A DNA stretch of 64,000 nt from Blastopirellula marina DSM 3645 (GTDB lineage Bacteria; Planctomycetota; Planctomycetia; Pirellulales; Pirellulaceae). How positions within the stretch are numbered: position 1 is the stretch's first letter; every line of letters starts with the position of its first letter. Under the pieces are notes generated by a model that worked only from the letters and a program-made list of their open reading frames with translations, made no database searches and had not been told where the DNA came from. The position numbers were made by a program, and so were the translations under genes. The DNA lies in assembly GCF_000153105.1 (NCBI RefSeq), contig NZ_CH672377.1, forward strand, positions 1,396,405 through 1,460,404, read 5' to 3'. This document shows, one piece after another, positions 45,350 through 53,834 of the stretch.

Positions 45350-45445
45350 ATTGCTACAACAACACGTGCAGATGCTTTGCGATTTGCGGGGAGATGATTC
45401 ACTTCCGAATGAATAGGGTAAATCACCAACTTTTCCAGAAAACGA

Positions 45446-45472
45446 TTGAAGCATCGCCCCCGATTGTATAAA
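45446..45472 (+). promoter_or_regulatory. Possible promoter of the GntR operon
   Basis: TTGAAG, 15 nt and TATAAA. The spacer is shorter than ideal. If it is real, the coding region starts downstream of it, which supports the GTG start at 45536. Confidence 0.4.
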
Positions 45473-45535
45473 ATTCAGTCTGTCGATATCGTCAAACCTT
45501 TGACGGTTCAACCTCATTTTAGTTCGAGATCTCTC

Positions 45536-46273
45536 GTGGCAAGTGGAAACGATATCCAACATGGGGCCCGACGACAAAAGCTCGTGGCCGATATCTTGCT
45601 GGTCCTGTTTGAAGGTAAGTTTGCTCCTGGGCAACGTCTGCGACTGGAGCATTTGGCCGAACAGTTTGAAGTTAGCGTCACGCCGGTTCGTGAGGCGTTG
45701 GTCGAACTAGCGGGGATCGGCGTTGTCGAACTTCAGCCCAATCGAGGCGCCGTCCTGCGCTCCTTTGGCCCGCGACAGGTCGAAGAGATTTGCCAGGTTC
45801 GCCGCATCTTGGAATGCGAAGCGGTTCGTTCGGTATGCGGCCGCATCGCGCCGTTTGAACTGGAATTGCTGGAGTCGCAATTCGCCGAGCTCGATACCGC
45901 CAAACGCAACAAACGCTGGTCGCAAAAAACGCGCGAGCAAGATTCGCAGCTGCATGAGCTGATCGCCGAGCGCTGCGGCAGCGAGCGTCTGGCTTACGAA
46001 ATCGGGCGTTACAAAATCTTGTTCCGTACGCTGCGCGACGCGCGCCATATGCGGCGTTCGTCTCGCGACAACTATGCCGAAATGAACGAGAACGCCGAAC
46101 ATTTGGCGATCGTTCGCGCCATGTCGGCCGGTGATCCTGAAAAAGCTGCCGCCGCCATGGCCTATCACATCGAAACCTCGGTCCAGGCGCTGATCGCCGA
46201 CTTGTTTGATCCCCAAGAAATCGCGGCCGACCGTCGCGAATCCTTCCTCACCCGCCAAGCCGTTTCCTCTTAA
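45536..46273 (+). CDS. GntR family regulator, FCD type
   Basis: A 245-residue transcription factor. The winged helix starts near RQKLVADILLVLFEGKFAPGQRLRLEHLAEQFEVSVTPVREAL. The C-terminal FCD domain has the metal-binding pattern (ELIAERCGSERL... HLAIVRAMSAGDPEKAAAAM... YHIETSV). The frame is open from a TTG at 45446, but that TTG lies in a likely -35 box, so I prefer GTG 45536. No clear ribosome site helps. It is followed 14 nt later by the DUF1549 gene, so it probably controls that operon in response to a small carboxylic acid. Confidence 0.85.
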   Translation: MASGNDIQHGARRQKLVADILLVLFEGKFAPGQRLRLEHLAEQFEVSVTPVREALVELAGIGVVELQPNRGAVLRSFGPRQVEEICQVRRILECEAVRSVCGRIAPFELELLESQFAELDTAKRNKRWSQKTREQDSQLHELIAERCGSERLAYEIGRYKILFRTLRDARHMRRSSRDNYAEMNENAEHLAIVRAMSAGDPEKAAAAMAYHIETSVQALIADLFDPQEIAADRRESFLTRQAVSS

Positions 46274-46287
46274 AGAGCGAATCGCCC

Positions 46288-49164
46288 GTGAAATCCCGCC
46301 CCCTTTGCTTCACGACGCTTGCTGCAATTGCCCTCAGTTTCTCCCTCCTCAACGCGGCCGAAAAAAAAGCTCCGGTCGACTTTGAACAAGAGGTAGCGCC
46401 GTTGCTCTCGCAGCGGTGCGTCTCGTGTCATTCTCCGAATATCAAAAAGGGAGAACTCTCGCTGGCTGGTCCCGAGGATCTGCTGGCCAACGGTTATGTC
46501 GTTCCGGGAGATCCTGCCGGCAGCTATCTGCTGGAGGTCGTCTCCCCCGCAGGCGATGATCCCGCCGCCATGCCTAAACTGGGCGACGCGTTGGCGGAGC
46601 CCGAAGTGGCGCTGCTGCGACGCTGGATCGAACAAGGCGCCGTCTGGCCTGACGGATTTGTCATTCGGGAAGCTTCCAAAGCAGATCGCTCCTGGTGGTC
46701 GCTGCAACCATTGGCCGATATCCATCCGCCGGAAGTCGCCGCAGCCCCCGCAGCTTGGCGACAAAATCCGATCGACCGCTTCGTCTGGGCCAAGCTGTCG
46801 GAAGCAAATCTAAAACCCAACTCCCCCGCCGATCGCCGCACGTTAATTCGCCGCGCGACCTTTGACCTGACCGGGTTGCCTCCTACGGCGGAAGAAATTG
46901 ATACGTTTGTCGCCAGCGATTCTCCCGACGCCTATCCGCAATTGATCGATCGCCTGCTCGCTTCGCCCCGTTATGGAGAGCGCTGGGGCCGGCACTGGCT
47001 GGATGTCATTCGCTTTGGTGAAAGCCGCGGTTTCGAGCGAAATCAGATCATCACCAATCTCTGGCCATTTCGTGACTATGTGATTCGCTCGATCAACGAA
47101 GACAAACCGTTTGATCAGTTCATTCGCGAGCATTTGGCCGGCGACGTGATCGCGCCTAACACGCCGCAGGTCGAAGTCGGTTCGGCCTTTCTGGTGGCGG
47201 GCCCCTACGACGACGTCGGTAACCAAGATCCGGCGCAAGCGGCCCAGATTCGGGCAAATACGATCGATGAGATCATTCGCGCTTCGAGCGAAGCTTTTCT
47301 GGGTTTGACGATTGGCTGCGCTCGCTGTCACGATCACAAGTTCGATGTGATCTCACAGCGCGACTACTACGCAATGTACGCGACGTTCGCTGGCGTCAAA
47401 CATGGCGAACGCGCCGTCGCCACCTCAGAACAACGACAAGAAAGGGATCGCCAACTAGGCGACCTGAAAAAGCAACAGGCCGAGCTCACACGCCAGCGCG
47501 ACGACGTCAAGAAGCTCGCTATCGCGCGCGGCGAATCTCAAAAAGAGCATTACGCCCAGCTCTGGTCTCGCCCAGCGATCTCGCGTCAATCGACCGAAGA
47601 GAAATTCGCCCCGGTGTTGGCCAAGATGATACGGCTGGAAGTCGAGGGACAAGAGCGCGATCCGAATTCCAAAAGTGGTTACGGAATTGACGAATTTGAA
47701 ATCTGGACCACCGGCGAAAACTCGCAAAACATCGCGTTATCGTCTGCCGGTTCGACGGCGGTCGGCAGCTCACGCAGCGCCGGTGACTTTGACGGCGCTT
47801 ATAGCGCCGCGCTGACCATCGATGGCAAATTTGGGGCGCGTTGGCTCGCGTCAGGCCCGCAATTGACCATCACCTTGGCGGAACCGCAAACGGTCGATCG
47901 AATCCTCTTTTCGAGCGATCGTCCTGACGCCGCTCCCAGCCATGGAGTCGCCAACTTTGTCAGCGAGTACCGGATTCTCGTCTCGGTCGATGGTGAAAAC
48001 TGGACCGAAGTCGCCAACTCTTACAATCGCCAACCGGTCAACGACGCGCATCGTCGCAAGCGATTACTAGCAGCCGAACTGACCGACGAAGATCGCGCTC
48101 GCAGTCAAGAACTTGAAACAGAACTAGCCGCGGTGAACAAAGCGATCAATCAGGTTCCGGCGTTGCCGGTTTGGTGGGTCGGCAATCGCAGCGCGGCGCC
48201 TGGGCCGTTCCATCTCTTCATCGGCGGCAGTCCCCAACGTCCCGCTGACGAAGTGACCGCAGGCAGTCTCTCGGGACTGGCCGACTCGGCGCCTAAGTAC
48301 GAACTTCCCCAGGACGCCGCCGAATCTGAGCGCCGGCTGCAGTTGGCCAACTGGATCGTCGATCCGCAAAATCCCTTGCCGCAGCGCGTGTTGGCCAATC
48401 GTATTTGGCAGCATCATTTTGGGACCGGCATCGTCAATACGCCCAATGATTTTGGCTATATGGGAGGACGACCTTCGCACCCAGAACTGCTGGAATGGCT
48501 CGCCGCTGAATTGGTCAAAAATGATTGGCGTCTAAAACCGCTCCATCGCCAGATCATGCTCTCGCAAACCTATCAGCAATCGAGCGAGCATCGCACCGCA
48601 GCGAGCCAGGTGGATGGAGACGCGCGTCTGCTCTGGAGGTTTTCCCCCCGAAGACTTTCGGCCGAAGAAGTTCGTGACGTGATCCTGCAGATCGCCGGAA
48701 AGCTCAATCTCGAAATGGGGGGCCCCGGCTTCCGGCTTTACCAATACTTGCAAGACAACGTAGCGACCTACGTGCCGCTAGACGAGCATGACGCATCGAC
48801 CTATCGCCGCGCGGTTTATCATCACAACGCCAGAGCGGCGCGCATCGACCTGATGACCGAGTTCGACAGTCCTGACTGCGCCTTCTCGGCGCCGCGCCGT
48901 GACGAGACGACGACGCCGCTCCAAGCGCTCACGATGTTGAACCATGACTTTACGCTCGATATGGCGCAGTTTCTGGCCGAGCGCCTGCAGACCGAAGCCG
49001 GCGACGATCCGCAACAGCAGGTCCATCGCGCCTACGAACTTTGCTACGGTCGCAGCCCCACCGAAGCCGAGACCAAGGCCTGCATCTCTTTGGCAGGCGA
49101 ACATGGCCTGCCGGCCCTGTGCCGCGTGCTGCTGAACACCAGCGAGCTGATCTACCTTCACTAA
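46288..49164 (+). CDS. DUF1549/DUF1553 protein with cytochrome c motif
   Basis: A 958-residue periplasmic protein, planctomycete-type (PSD1, DUF1549 and DUF1553). Signal peptide FTTLAAIALSFSLLNAAEK. A CVSCH haem site lies near residue 48. DUF1549 follows, with DRFVWAKLSEANLKPN, FDLTGLPPTAEEIDTFV and LASPRYGERWGRHWLDVIRF. A central 90-residue beta segment (IRLEVEGQERDPNSKSG... FEIWTT) looks carbohydrate-binding-like. The C-terminal DUF1553 has ANRIWQHHFGTGIVNTPNDFG and MLNHDFTLDMAQFLA. GTG 46288 is the start. It is followed by a DUF1501 gene, its usual partner. The reaction is unknown. Confidence 0.9.
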   Translation: MKSRPLCFTTLAAIALSFSLLNAAEKKAPVDFEQEVAPLLSQRCVSCHSPNIKKGELSLAGPEDLLANGYVVPGDPAGSYLLEVVSPAGDDPAAMPKLGDALAEPEVALLRRWIEQGAVWPDGFVIREASKADRSWWSLQPLADIHPPEVAAAPAAWRQNPIDRFVWAKLSEANLKPNSPADRRTLIRRATFDLTGLPPTAEEIDTFVASDSPDAYPQLIDRLLASPRYGERWGRHWLDVIRFGESRGFERNQIITNLWPFRDYVIRSINEDKPFDQFIREHLAGDVIAPNTPQVEVGSAFLVAGPYDDVGNQDPAQAAQIRANTIDEIIRASSEAFLGLTIGCARCHDHKFDVISQRDYYAMYATFAGVKHGERAVATSEQRQERDRQLGDLKKQQAELTRQRDDVKKLAIARGESQKEHYAQLWSRPAISRQSTEEKFAPVLAKMIRLEVEGQERDPNSKSGYGIDEFEIWTTGENSQNIALSSAGSTAVGSSRSAGDFDGAYSAALTIDGKFGARWLASGPQLTITLAEPQTVDRILFSSDRPDAAPSHGVANFVSEYRILVSVDGENWTEVANSYNRQPVNDAHRRKRLLAAELTDEDRARSQELETELAAVNKAINQVPALPVWWVGNRSAAPGPFHLFIGGSPQRPADEVTAGSLSGLADSAPKYELPQDAAESERRLQLANWIVDPQNPLPQRVLANRIWQHHFGTGIVNTPNDFGYMGGRPSHPELLEWLAAELVKNDWRLKPLHRQIMLSQTYQQSSEHRTAASQVDGDARLLWRFSPRRLSAEEVRDVILQIAGKLNLEMGGPGFRLYQYLQDNVATYVPLDEHDASTYRRAVYHHNARAARIDLMTEFDSPDCAFSAPRRDETTTPLQALTMLNHDFTLDMAQFLAERLQTEAGDDPQQQVHRAYELCYGRSPTEAETKACISLAGEHGLPALCRVLLNTSELIYLH

Positions 49165-49186
49165 ATTTGCGGAAGCCGAGAGAGCG

Positions 49187-50617
49187 ATGATGAACGCATT
49201 TTCTGAACTTTCGCGACGCGGATTTTTGGGCGACATCCTGACCGGATTGTCCGGCGTCGGCCTGATCGATCTGCTCTCGCAAGGCGCTTTTGGCGACGAA
49301 GCGAAGCCTGCGCAGCAAACGCCCCATTTCGCCCCCAAAGCGAAACGCGTGCTGCAGGTCTTTTGCCCCGGCGCCGCGTCTCACATGGACCTGTGGGACT
49401 ACAAGCCGTCGCTCGAAAAGATGGCCGGCAAACCGCTTCCCGGCGAAGAAAACTTTCTTTCATTTCAGGGGAAGAACGGCAACTTGATGCCCAGCCCTTG
49501 GGCGTTCGCCCCGGCCGGCGAGTGCGGCAAGCCGATCACGACGATGCTTCCTCATATGGCCCAACATGCGGACGACATCGCGTTCATTCATTCAATGCAC
49601 AGCAAGACCAACACGCATGGTCCCGGCTGCGTCTTCATGAACACTGGACACTCGACCGAAGGTTTCCCCAGCGCCGGCGCCTGGCTCAGCTACGCGCTGG
49701 GGAGCGCGAATGATAACTTGCCGACCTATGTCGCGATTCCCGATGTTCGCGGCGAGCCGCCGAACGGCAAAGCGAACTGGTCCAACGGATTTTTGCCGGC
49801 GCGACATCAAGCGATCGTCATGAGCGATCAGTTGCCGATACGCAACCTCGCGCGGCCCGATCGAATTGCGGAAGCGGAAGACGCCGCCGCCCGAGCGCTG
49901 GTCGCCAAACTCAACCGCGAGTTCGCCGAGCAATACTCGGCCGAGTCCGAACTGCAAGCGCGCGTCGCCGCCTACGAGTTAGCGGCTCGGATGCAACTTT
50001 CGGCGCCGGAGGTTTCTAATCTAGCGAGCGAGACCGACGCAACGCATCAGCGCTACGGCACGACCGACGCCAATCCATTGAAAGCGGCCTATGCCCGTAA
50101 TTGTTTGCTGACGCGGCGACTGCTGGAACGAGGAGTCCGCTACGTCAACTTGTATTGTTCGTCTCGGGCCTCCGGCGTAGACGGCCTCTTGAATTGGGAC
50201 GCGCACAAAACGCTGAAGCCCGACTACGAGCGGCATTGCCCCATCTTCGATCAACCGACCGCGGCGCTCTTGGCCGACCTGAAGCAGTCGGGCCTCTTGG
50301 AGGATACGCTAGTCCTATGGACGACCGAGTTCGGTCGGATGCCGACCCACCAGGTCGGCACAACGGGGCGCGATCACAATCCGGACGGGTTCACGTGCTG
50401 GATGATGGGCGCCGGCGTTCAAGGAGGGGTCACCTACGGCGCGACCGACGAGTTCGGCCGACGCGCCGAAGTGAACCCAACCACCGTCTGGGACTTCTAC
50501 GCGACAGTGCTCCACCTTCTCGGTTTTGATCACGAGAAGCTTACGATCTACCACAACGGTCTCGACCGCCGGCTGACCGACGTGCATGGCCACGTGATCC
50601 AAGACATTTTGACTTGA
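49187..50617 (+). CDS. DUF1501 domain protein
   Basis: A 476-residue protein of the sulfatase-like DUF1501 family. The N-terminus LSRRGFLGDILTGLSGVGLID has a twin-Arg signal with a hydrophobic core, so Tat export is likely. Recognisable parts are KAKRVLQVFCPGAASHMDLWDYKP, MLPHMAQHADDIAFIHSMHSKTNTHGP and VLWTTEFGRMPTHQVGTTGRDHNPDGFTCW. The His/Asp residues are arranged as in alkaline-phosphatase-like enzymes. GAGAG precedes the first of two adjacent ATG codons. It follows the DUF1549 gene by 22 nt. The substrate is unknown; a sulfated or phosphorylated polysaccharide is plausible. Confidence 0.9.
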   Translation: MMNAFSELSRRGFLGDILTGLSGVGLIDLLSQGAFGDEAKPAQQTPHFAPKAKRVLQVFCPGAASHMDLWDYKPSLEKMAGKPLPGEENFLSFQGKNGNLMPSPWAFAPAGECGKPITTMLPHMAQHADDIAFIHSMHSKTNTHGPGCVFMNTGHSTEGFPSAGAWLSYALGSANDNLPTYVAIPDVRGEPPNGKANWSNGFLPARHQAIVMSDQLPIRNLARPDRIAEAEDAAARALVAKLNREFAEQYSAESELQARVAAYELAARMQLSAPEVSNLASETDATHQRYGTTDANPLKAAYARNCLLTRRLLERGVRYVNLYCSSRASGVDGLLNWDAHKTLKPDYERHCPIFDQPTAALLADLKQSGLLEDTLVLWTTEFGRMPTHQVGTTGRDHNPDGFTCWMMGAGVQGGVTYGATDEFGRRAEVNPTTVWDFYATVLHLLGFDHEKLTIYHNGLDRRLTDVHGHVIQDILT

Positions 50618-50829
50618 TCGCGCGGGCCGATCCTCAAAAAGACTAAGTGGACCGCCTATTGCGCCGGTTCTGATGGCGACTTTGTCTATCCCATATCCTT
50701 CAATTGATTTCCCTTTTTCGTCAGCTCCAGCAGGTTCGCTTCCGACCTCGGCGAAGGTCGAGAAGCATCGGGGGGATGAAAGGTCTCTTCCGACACTCAT
50801 GGCAATTACGTTCTAAATCATTGCTATGC

Positions 50830-50930
50830 AAACGGTTGTACCGTAGGCCGGCCACGCAACAGCCGCCCTAAAGGCGTGAACAAAGCCACTGTGTTGAAAC
50901 AGTAATGGCGAAATCGCTTCTCTGATGGAG
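50830..50930 (+). other. Structured intergenic element of unknown class
   Basis: In the 462-bp gap before the DUF1559 gene at 51080, GCCGCC-ctaaa-GGCG and ACTGT-gttgaa-ACAGT form nested hairpins, with GCCAC/AATGGC enclosing the second. AAAGCCAC lies between them, as in c-di-GMP-I (GEMM) riboswitches. The rest does not fit GEMM, and the downstream promoter at 50953 places it outside the main transcript. I list it as an unexplained element. Confidence 0.35.
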
Positions 50931-50952
50931 TCGCATCGGTCGGCTCGTTTCG

Positions 50953-50981
50953 TTGCGAGATCGGAAATACGTGCCTATACT
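50953..50981 (+). promoter_or_regulatory. Sigma-70-type promoter of DUF1559 gene
   Basis: TTGCGA, a 17-nt spacer and TATACT. It predicts a transcript start near 50988 and a 92-nt leader before the ATG at 51080. Confidence 0.65.
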
Positions 50982-51079
50982 TCCGTCGTCAGTGTTCTAG
51001 TCGAAATCACATCATTTCCGAATTTCTTCACTTACTTGTCTCGGCTGACTTCGGAACAGATTTTTTGGAATCGAACCTC

Positions 51080-52081
51080 ATGAAACGAACCGGATTTACT
51101 CTTGTCGAATTGTTGGTGGTAATCGCGATCATCGGAGTCCTAATTGCGCTCTTGTTGCCGGCAGTTCAACAGGCGCGCGAAGCGGCGCGGCGAATGTCAT
51201 GCAGCAACAATTTGAAACAGATGGGATTGTCGCTTCACAATTACCACGACACCTTTAACTCCTTTCCGTACGGCGCCCGTAACATGGCGAATGGAAGCTG
51301 GGGCCCTTCGTTTTACGCCGGGTTGCTCCCGTTTTTGGAGCAAGGCAACTTGCTCGCGAGCTTGGATTTAACGGTCAACAACGCTGGATTGGATGGGAAC
51401 GCCAGCGTGCTAAAAGGAATTCCTCCATCCGCGTTTGTCTGTCCTTCTTTTCCCGGCAGTACTTCTGGCTGGAATGGCGGCTGGGATTCGGCCTCGACGT
51501 ATGTTGGAATCGCCGGCGCCGACCTATCGACGGCCAACTTCGTCGAATCGCGTAAGAACACCGGCTTCAGTTGCTGCAGCGCCGCAGGCGGAACCGATGA
51601 CGGCGTGATCGCCGCCGGCGGGATGCTGATCCCCAATCGAACGCTCGGTTTTCGTGATGCGACCGATGGCAGTTCCAACACGGCGATCATCGGCGAGCTT
51701 GGAGGACGGATGTTTCTCGCCGATCCCGCGGCCTATTCCGATATCTCCGGAACCACGGTTTTGCTCGCCGGCACCGGCAGTCCCGAAGGTGGGCATGGTT
51801 GGTTGATGGGAACCAACGAAGGCGGAACGCCGCCGAACTTTGGCGGCCAGCGTGCTTGGAATATGACGACAATCCGCTACGCGCCCAATACGCGCAATTA
51901 TGATTTGAACGGCGTTAGCTACAACCTAGGCCCCAACAACCCACTCCTCTCAGAGCACCCCGGCGGCGTTCAGGTGGTGTTTGCGGATGGTCACGTCACG
52001 TTCATCTCCGACACGATCAATCTCGATATTTTGAAATACCTGGCGACTCGCGATGATGGCCAAGTCGCTACGCTTCCATAA
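51080..52081 (+). CDS. DUF1559 prepilin-like protein
   Basis: A 333-residue DUF1559 protein. [19 protein letters not shown] gives a very short leader before the prepilin cleavage site; [20 protein letters not shown] follows. The C-terminal signature HPGGVQVVFADGHVTFISD has the standard H-x9-DG. The middle contains FSCCSAAGGTDDG, two adjacent Cys not seen in the other copies. ATG 51080 is chosen over a TTG 15 nt upstream. A lipoprotein gene follows at 52139. A promoter lies about 100 nt upstream. Confidence 0.92.
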   Translation: MKRTGFTLVELLVVIAIIGVLIALLLPAVQQAREAARRMSCSNNLKQMGLSLHNYHDTFNSFPYGARNMANGSWGPSFYAGLLPFLEQGNLLASLDLTVNNAGLDGNASVLKGIPPSAFVCPSFPGSTSGWNGGWDSASTYVGIAGADLSTANFVESRKNTGFSCCSAAGGTDDGVIAAGGMLIPNRTLGFRDATDGSSNTAIIGELGGRMFLADPAAYSDISGTTVLLAGTGSPEGGHGWLMGTNEGGTPPNFGGQRAWNMTTIRYAPNTRNYDLNGVSYNLGPNNPLLSEHPGGVQVVFADGHVTFISDTINLDILKYLATRDDGQVATLP

Positions 52082-52138
52082 CAACGCCGGCGCCCCTTGC
52101 TGCGAACATCCCCAATCAAAAATGAAAGAGGAAGTATT

Positions 52139-52585
52139 GTGAAACTTATCTCCGTCATAAAGCTCGCCCTATTCGCCGTTCCGTTATCACTCGCACTCCT
52201 CAACGCTGGGTGCAGTTCGGGGGGGCCACCGCCGGGCTTGAAAGGAATTCAAGGTCAAGTGACCATCCAGGGTGAACCAGCGCCCGCCGGCGTCCGGCTT
52301 GAATTCCAACTAGCGAACGAGAGCTTTTCGTTTACGGTTCGCACCAAAGAGGACGGCTCTTACAAATACCTGCCGTTGGCGGAAGCGCCATTAAAAACAG
52401 GAGTCTACCGGGTCGCGATCCTGCCGCCAGCCGCCAAGACAGTCGTTAACGAGACTGGAGTCGCCATGAGCGAGAAACCGTCCGGCCCCAAGAATTATGG
52501 CAAGTACTCGAATAGCCAGACAAGCGGGATCCAAGCGGCCCTGAATGACGAAGTCGTCACGCTTGATATCGAGATAGAATCCTAA
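52139..52585 (+). CDS. Small lipoprotein next to DUF1559 gene
   Basis: A 148-residue predicted lipoprotein. The signal peptide ends PLSLALLNAGC. The mature part starts SSGGPPPGLKGIQGQVTIQGEPAPAGVRLEF, so the G-x-V-x-I-x-G-x-P pattern matches the other lipoproteins in the window. The start is GTG 52139 with AGAGGAAG 5 nt upstream; the frame opens earlier at 52097 without a site. It lies 57 nt after the DUF1559 stop, as in the other pairs. Two hairpins follow before the convergent gene. Confidence 0.85.
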   Translation: MKLISVIKLALFAVPLSLALLNAGCSSGGPPPGLKGIQGQVTIQGEPAPAGVRLEFQLANESFSFTVRTKEDGSYKYLPLAEAPLKTGVYRVAILPPAAKTVVNETGVAMSEKPSGPKNYGKYSNSQTSGIQAALNDEVVTLDIEIES

Positions 52586-52604
52586 GATCGCAATTTCAGA
52601 ACTT

Positions 52605-52676
52605 GCCACGAGACAGCCGTGCGTCTCGTGGCGAGCAGAGATCTCAAGCGGTAATCGATTCAGCATTATCGCTGAA
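52605..52676. other. Two hairpins between convergent genes
   Basis: GCCACGAGAC/GTCTCGTGGC (52605-52631) is a 10-bp perfect stem with a 7-nt loop, and TTCAGC/GCTGAA (52659-52676) is a 6-bp stem. Neither has a T-run. They may act as bidirectional rho-independent-like or RNA-stabilising elements. Confidence 0.5.
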
Positions 52677-52701
52677 CCGGTTCCCACGACGAGCAATTGC
52701 A

Positions 52702-53484
52702 TTACAGCAAGCTCTCCATCAACAGTCGCATTTTCCGCATTTCGGCCATTTGGTCGACATCCGGCAGCGGCGGCATGTGGATGGTTAACGCTCGCTTGTA
52801 GTGGACCGATTCCAACTGCGAGATCACTTTGCCGTACTCGACTTCGCCTTGGCCGACGCGAACCTGCATCTCGGCCTTCGTCGTATCACGCAAATAGACA
52901 TGGCGGACGTAGCTGAGGATCTTTTCGTAGTTGGCCGGGCTATCTTCGCGGCAGATAAAGTGGCTCGGGTCGAGCGTGACGCCGAGTCCTTTGACATTGT
53001 CGCACAGCACTTTGATCGTGTCGGCGTCTTCCGACAAGCAGCCGACCTGCGTGTGCATGCTGACCACGATCCCTTCAACCGCGGCGATCGCGACCAGCTC
53101 ACGCAGGTGCTCGACCTCTTCATTGAATGGAGTGCCCAACTCGCCTGAGGGGACGGTCAGCGACGAAACTTTGACTGCTTTCGCCAATTTGCAGATCGCT
53201 TCAAACTGGCGATAGTGCTCGTCTTTGACGGCGTCGATCTGGATTCGAAAATTGGACAGATTCAGTCGTTGCGTATCACGACAAACTTCGAGAGCGCCAT
53301 CCGGGTCGTTCACCACGAATGACGGCTTGAGATGTTTACTTTTCTCGCTGATCGTGAGATCGACGTTGCTGAATTCAAGATCAACGAGCTTTTCCATGCA
53401 CTCGCGCATGGGAAGATCTGGAAAACACTCGCTTGAAGCCGAGACGAACACGAGAAGCTCCTTCCGGTCGAAAACAGGCGCCAC
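52702..53484 (-). CDS. Sugar phosphate isomerase/epimerase, TIM barrel
   Basis: A 260-residue protein of the xylose-isomerase-like TIM barrel family, which includes sugar-phosphate isomerases, epimerases and endonuclease IV. LVDLEFSNVDLTISEKSKH lies early, metal-binding-type residues occur in VSMHTQVGCLSEDADTI and VTLDPSHFI, and a later RDTTKAEMQVRVGQGEVEY matches the family. GTG 53484 is the start. It is probably cytosolic with a divalent metal. The substrate cannot be named. Confidence 0.85.
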   Translation of the reverse strand: MAPVFDRKELLVFVSASSECFPDLPMRECMEKLVDLEFSNVDLTISEKSKHLKPSFVVNDPDGALEVCRDTQRLNLSNFRIQIDAVKDEHYRQFEAICKLAKAVKVSSLTVPSGELGTPFNEEVEHLRELVAIAAVEGIVVSMHTQVGCLSEDADTIKVLCDNVKGLGVTLDPSHFICREDSPANYEKILSYVRHVYLRDTTKAEMQVRVGQGEVEYGKVISQLESVHYKRALTIHMPPLPDVDQMAEMRKMRLLMESLL

Positions 53485-53834
53485 GCACTCGTGGCATCGC
53501 CAATACGCCTAATACTCATTCGCCGCCGTTGCTAACTAGCGGCGCAAGCGGGAAGCTTACCGAGCAGGGCGACCGAGGACAACAGCAACGTTTTTTTTGG
53601 GCGCCGCTAGCACATCAAGCGTAATCGTGGTCACGCGAAGGCGAATTGCTTCCAGCCGTCAAAATCCTAAAATATGGCGTAGCCGTCGTCCATGGGGAGC
53701 CCTCCACCGTCCCAAGACGCCCACTTTTCCCCCCAGGCGAAACTCACGTCTTATCCTTCAAGCACCACCGCTTGAACCTCCAGCTTCGCGGACTGAACCC
53801 GCATTTAGCGATATTCCACGCAAAAGGTAACTCG
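53485..53834. other. Divergent intergenic region, with inverted repeat
   Basis: These 350 bp lie between divergent genes. CTAGCGGCGC (53536-53545) and its exact complement GCGCCGCTAG (53601-53610) form a 10-bp inverted repeat around 55 bp that includes a run of eight T. It may be an operator or a stray palindromic element. No promoter with good boxes stands out. Confidence 0.45.

Noticed and set aside
50830-50930. Full c-di-GMP-I riboswitch call
   Set aside because: Only the first half resembles it and the likely promoter lies downstream, so I kept it only as an unexplained element.
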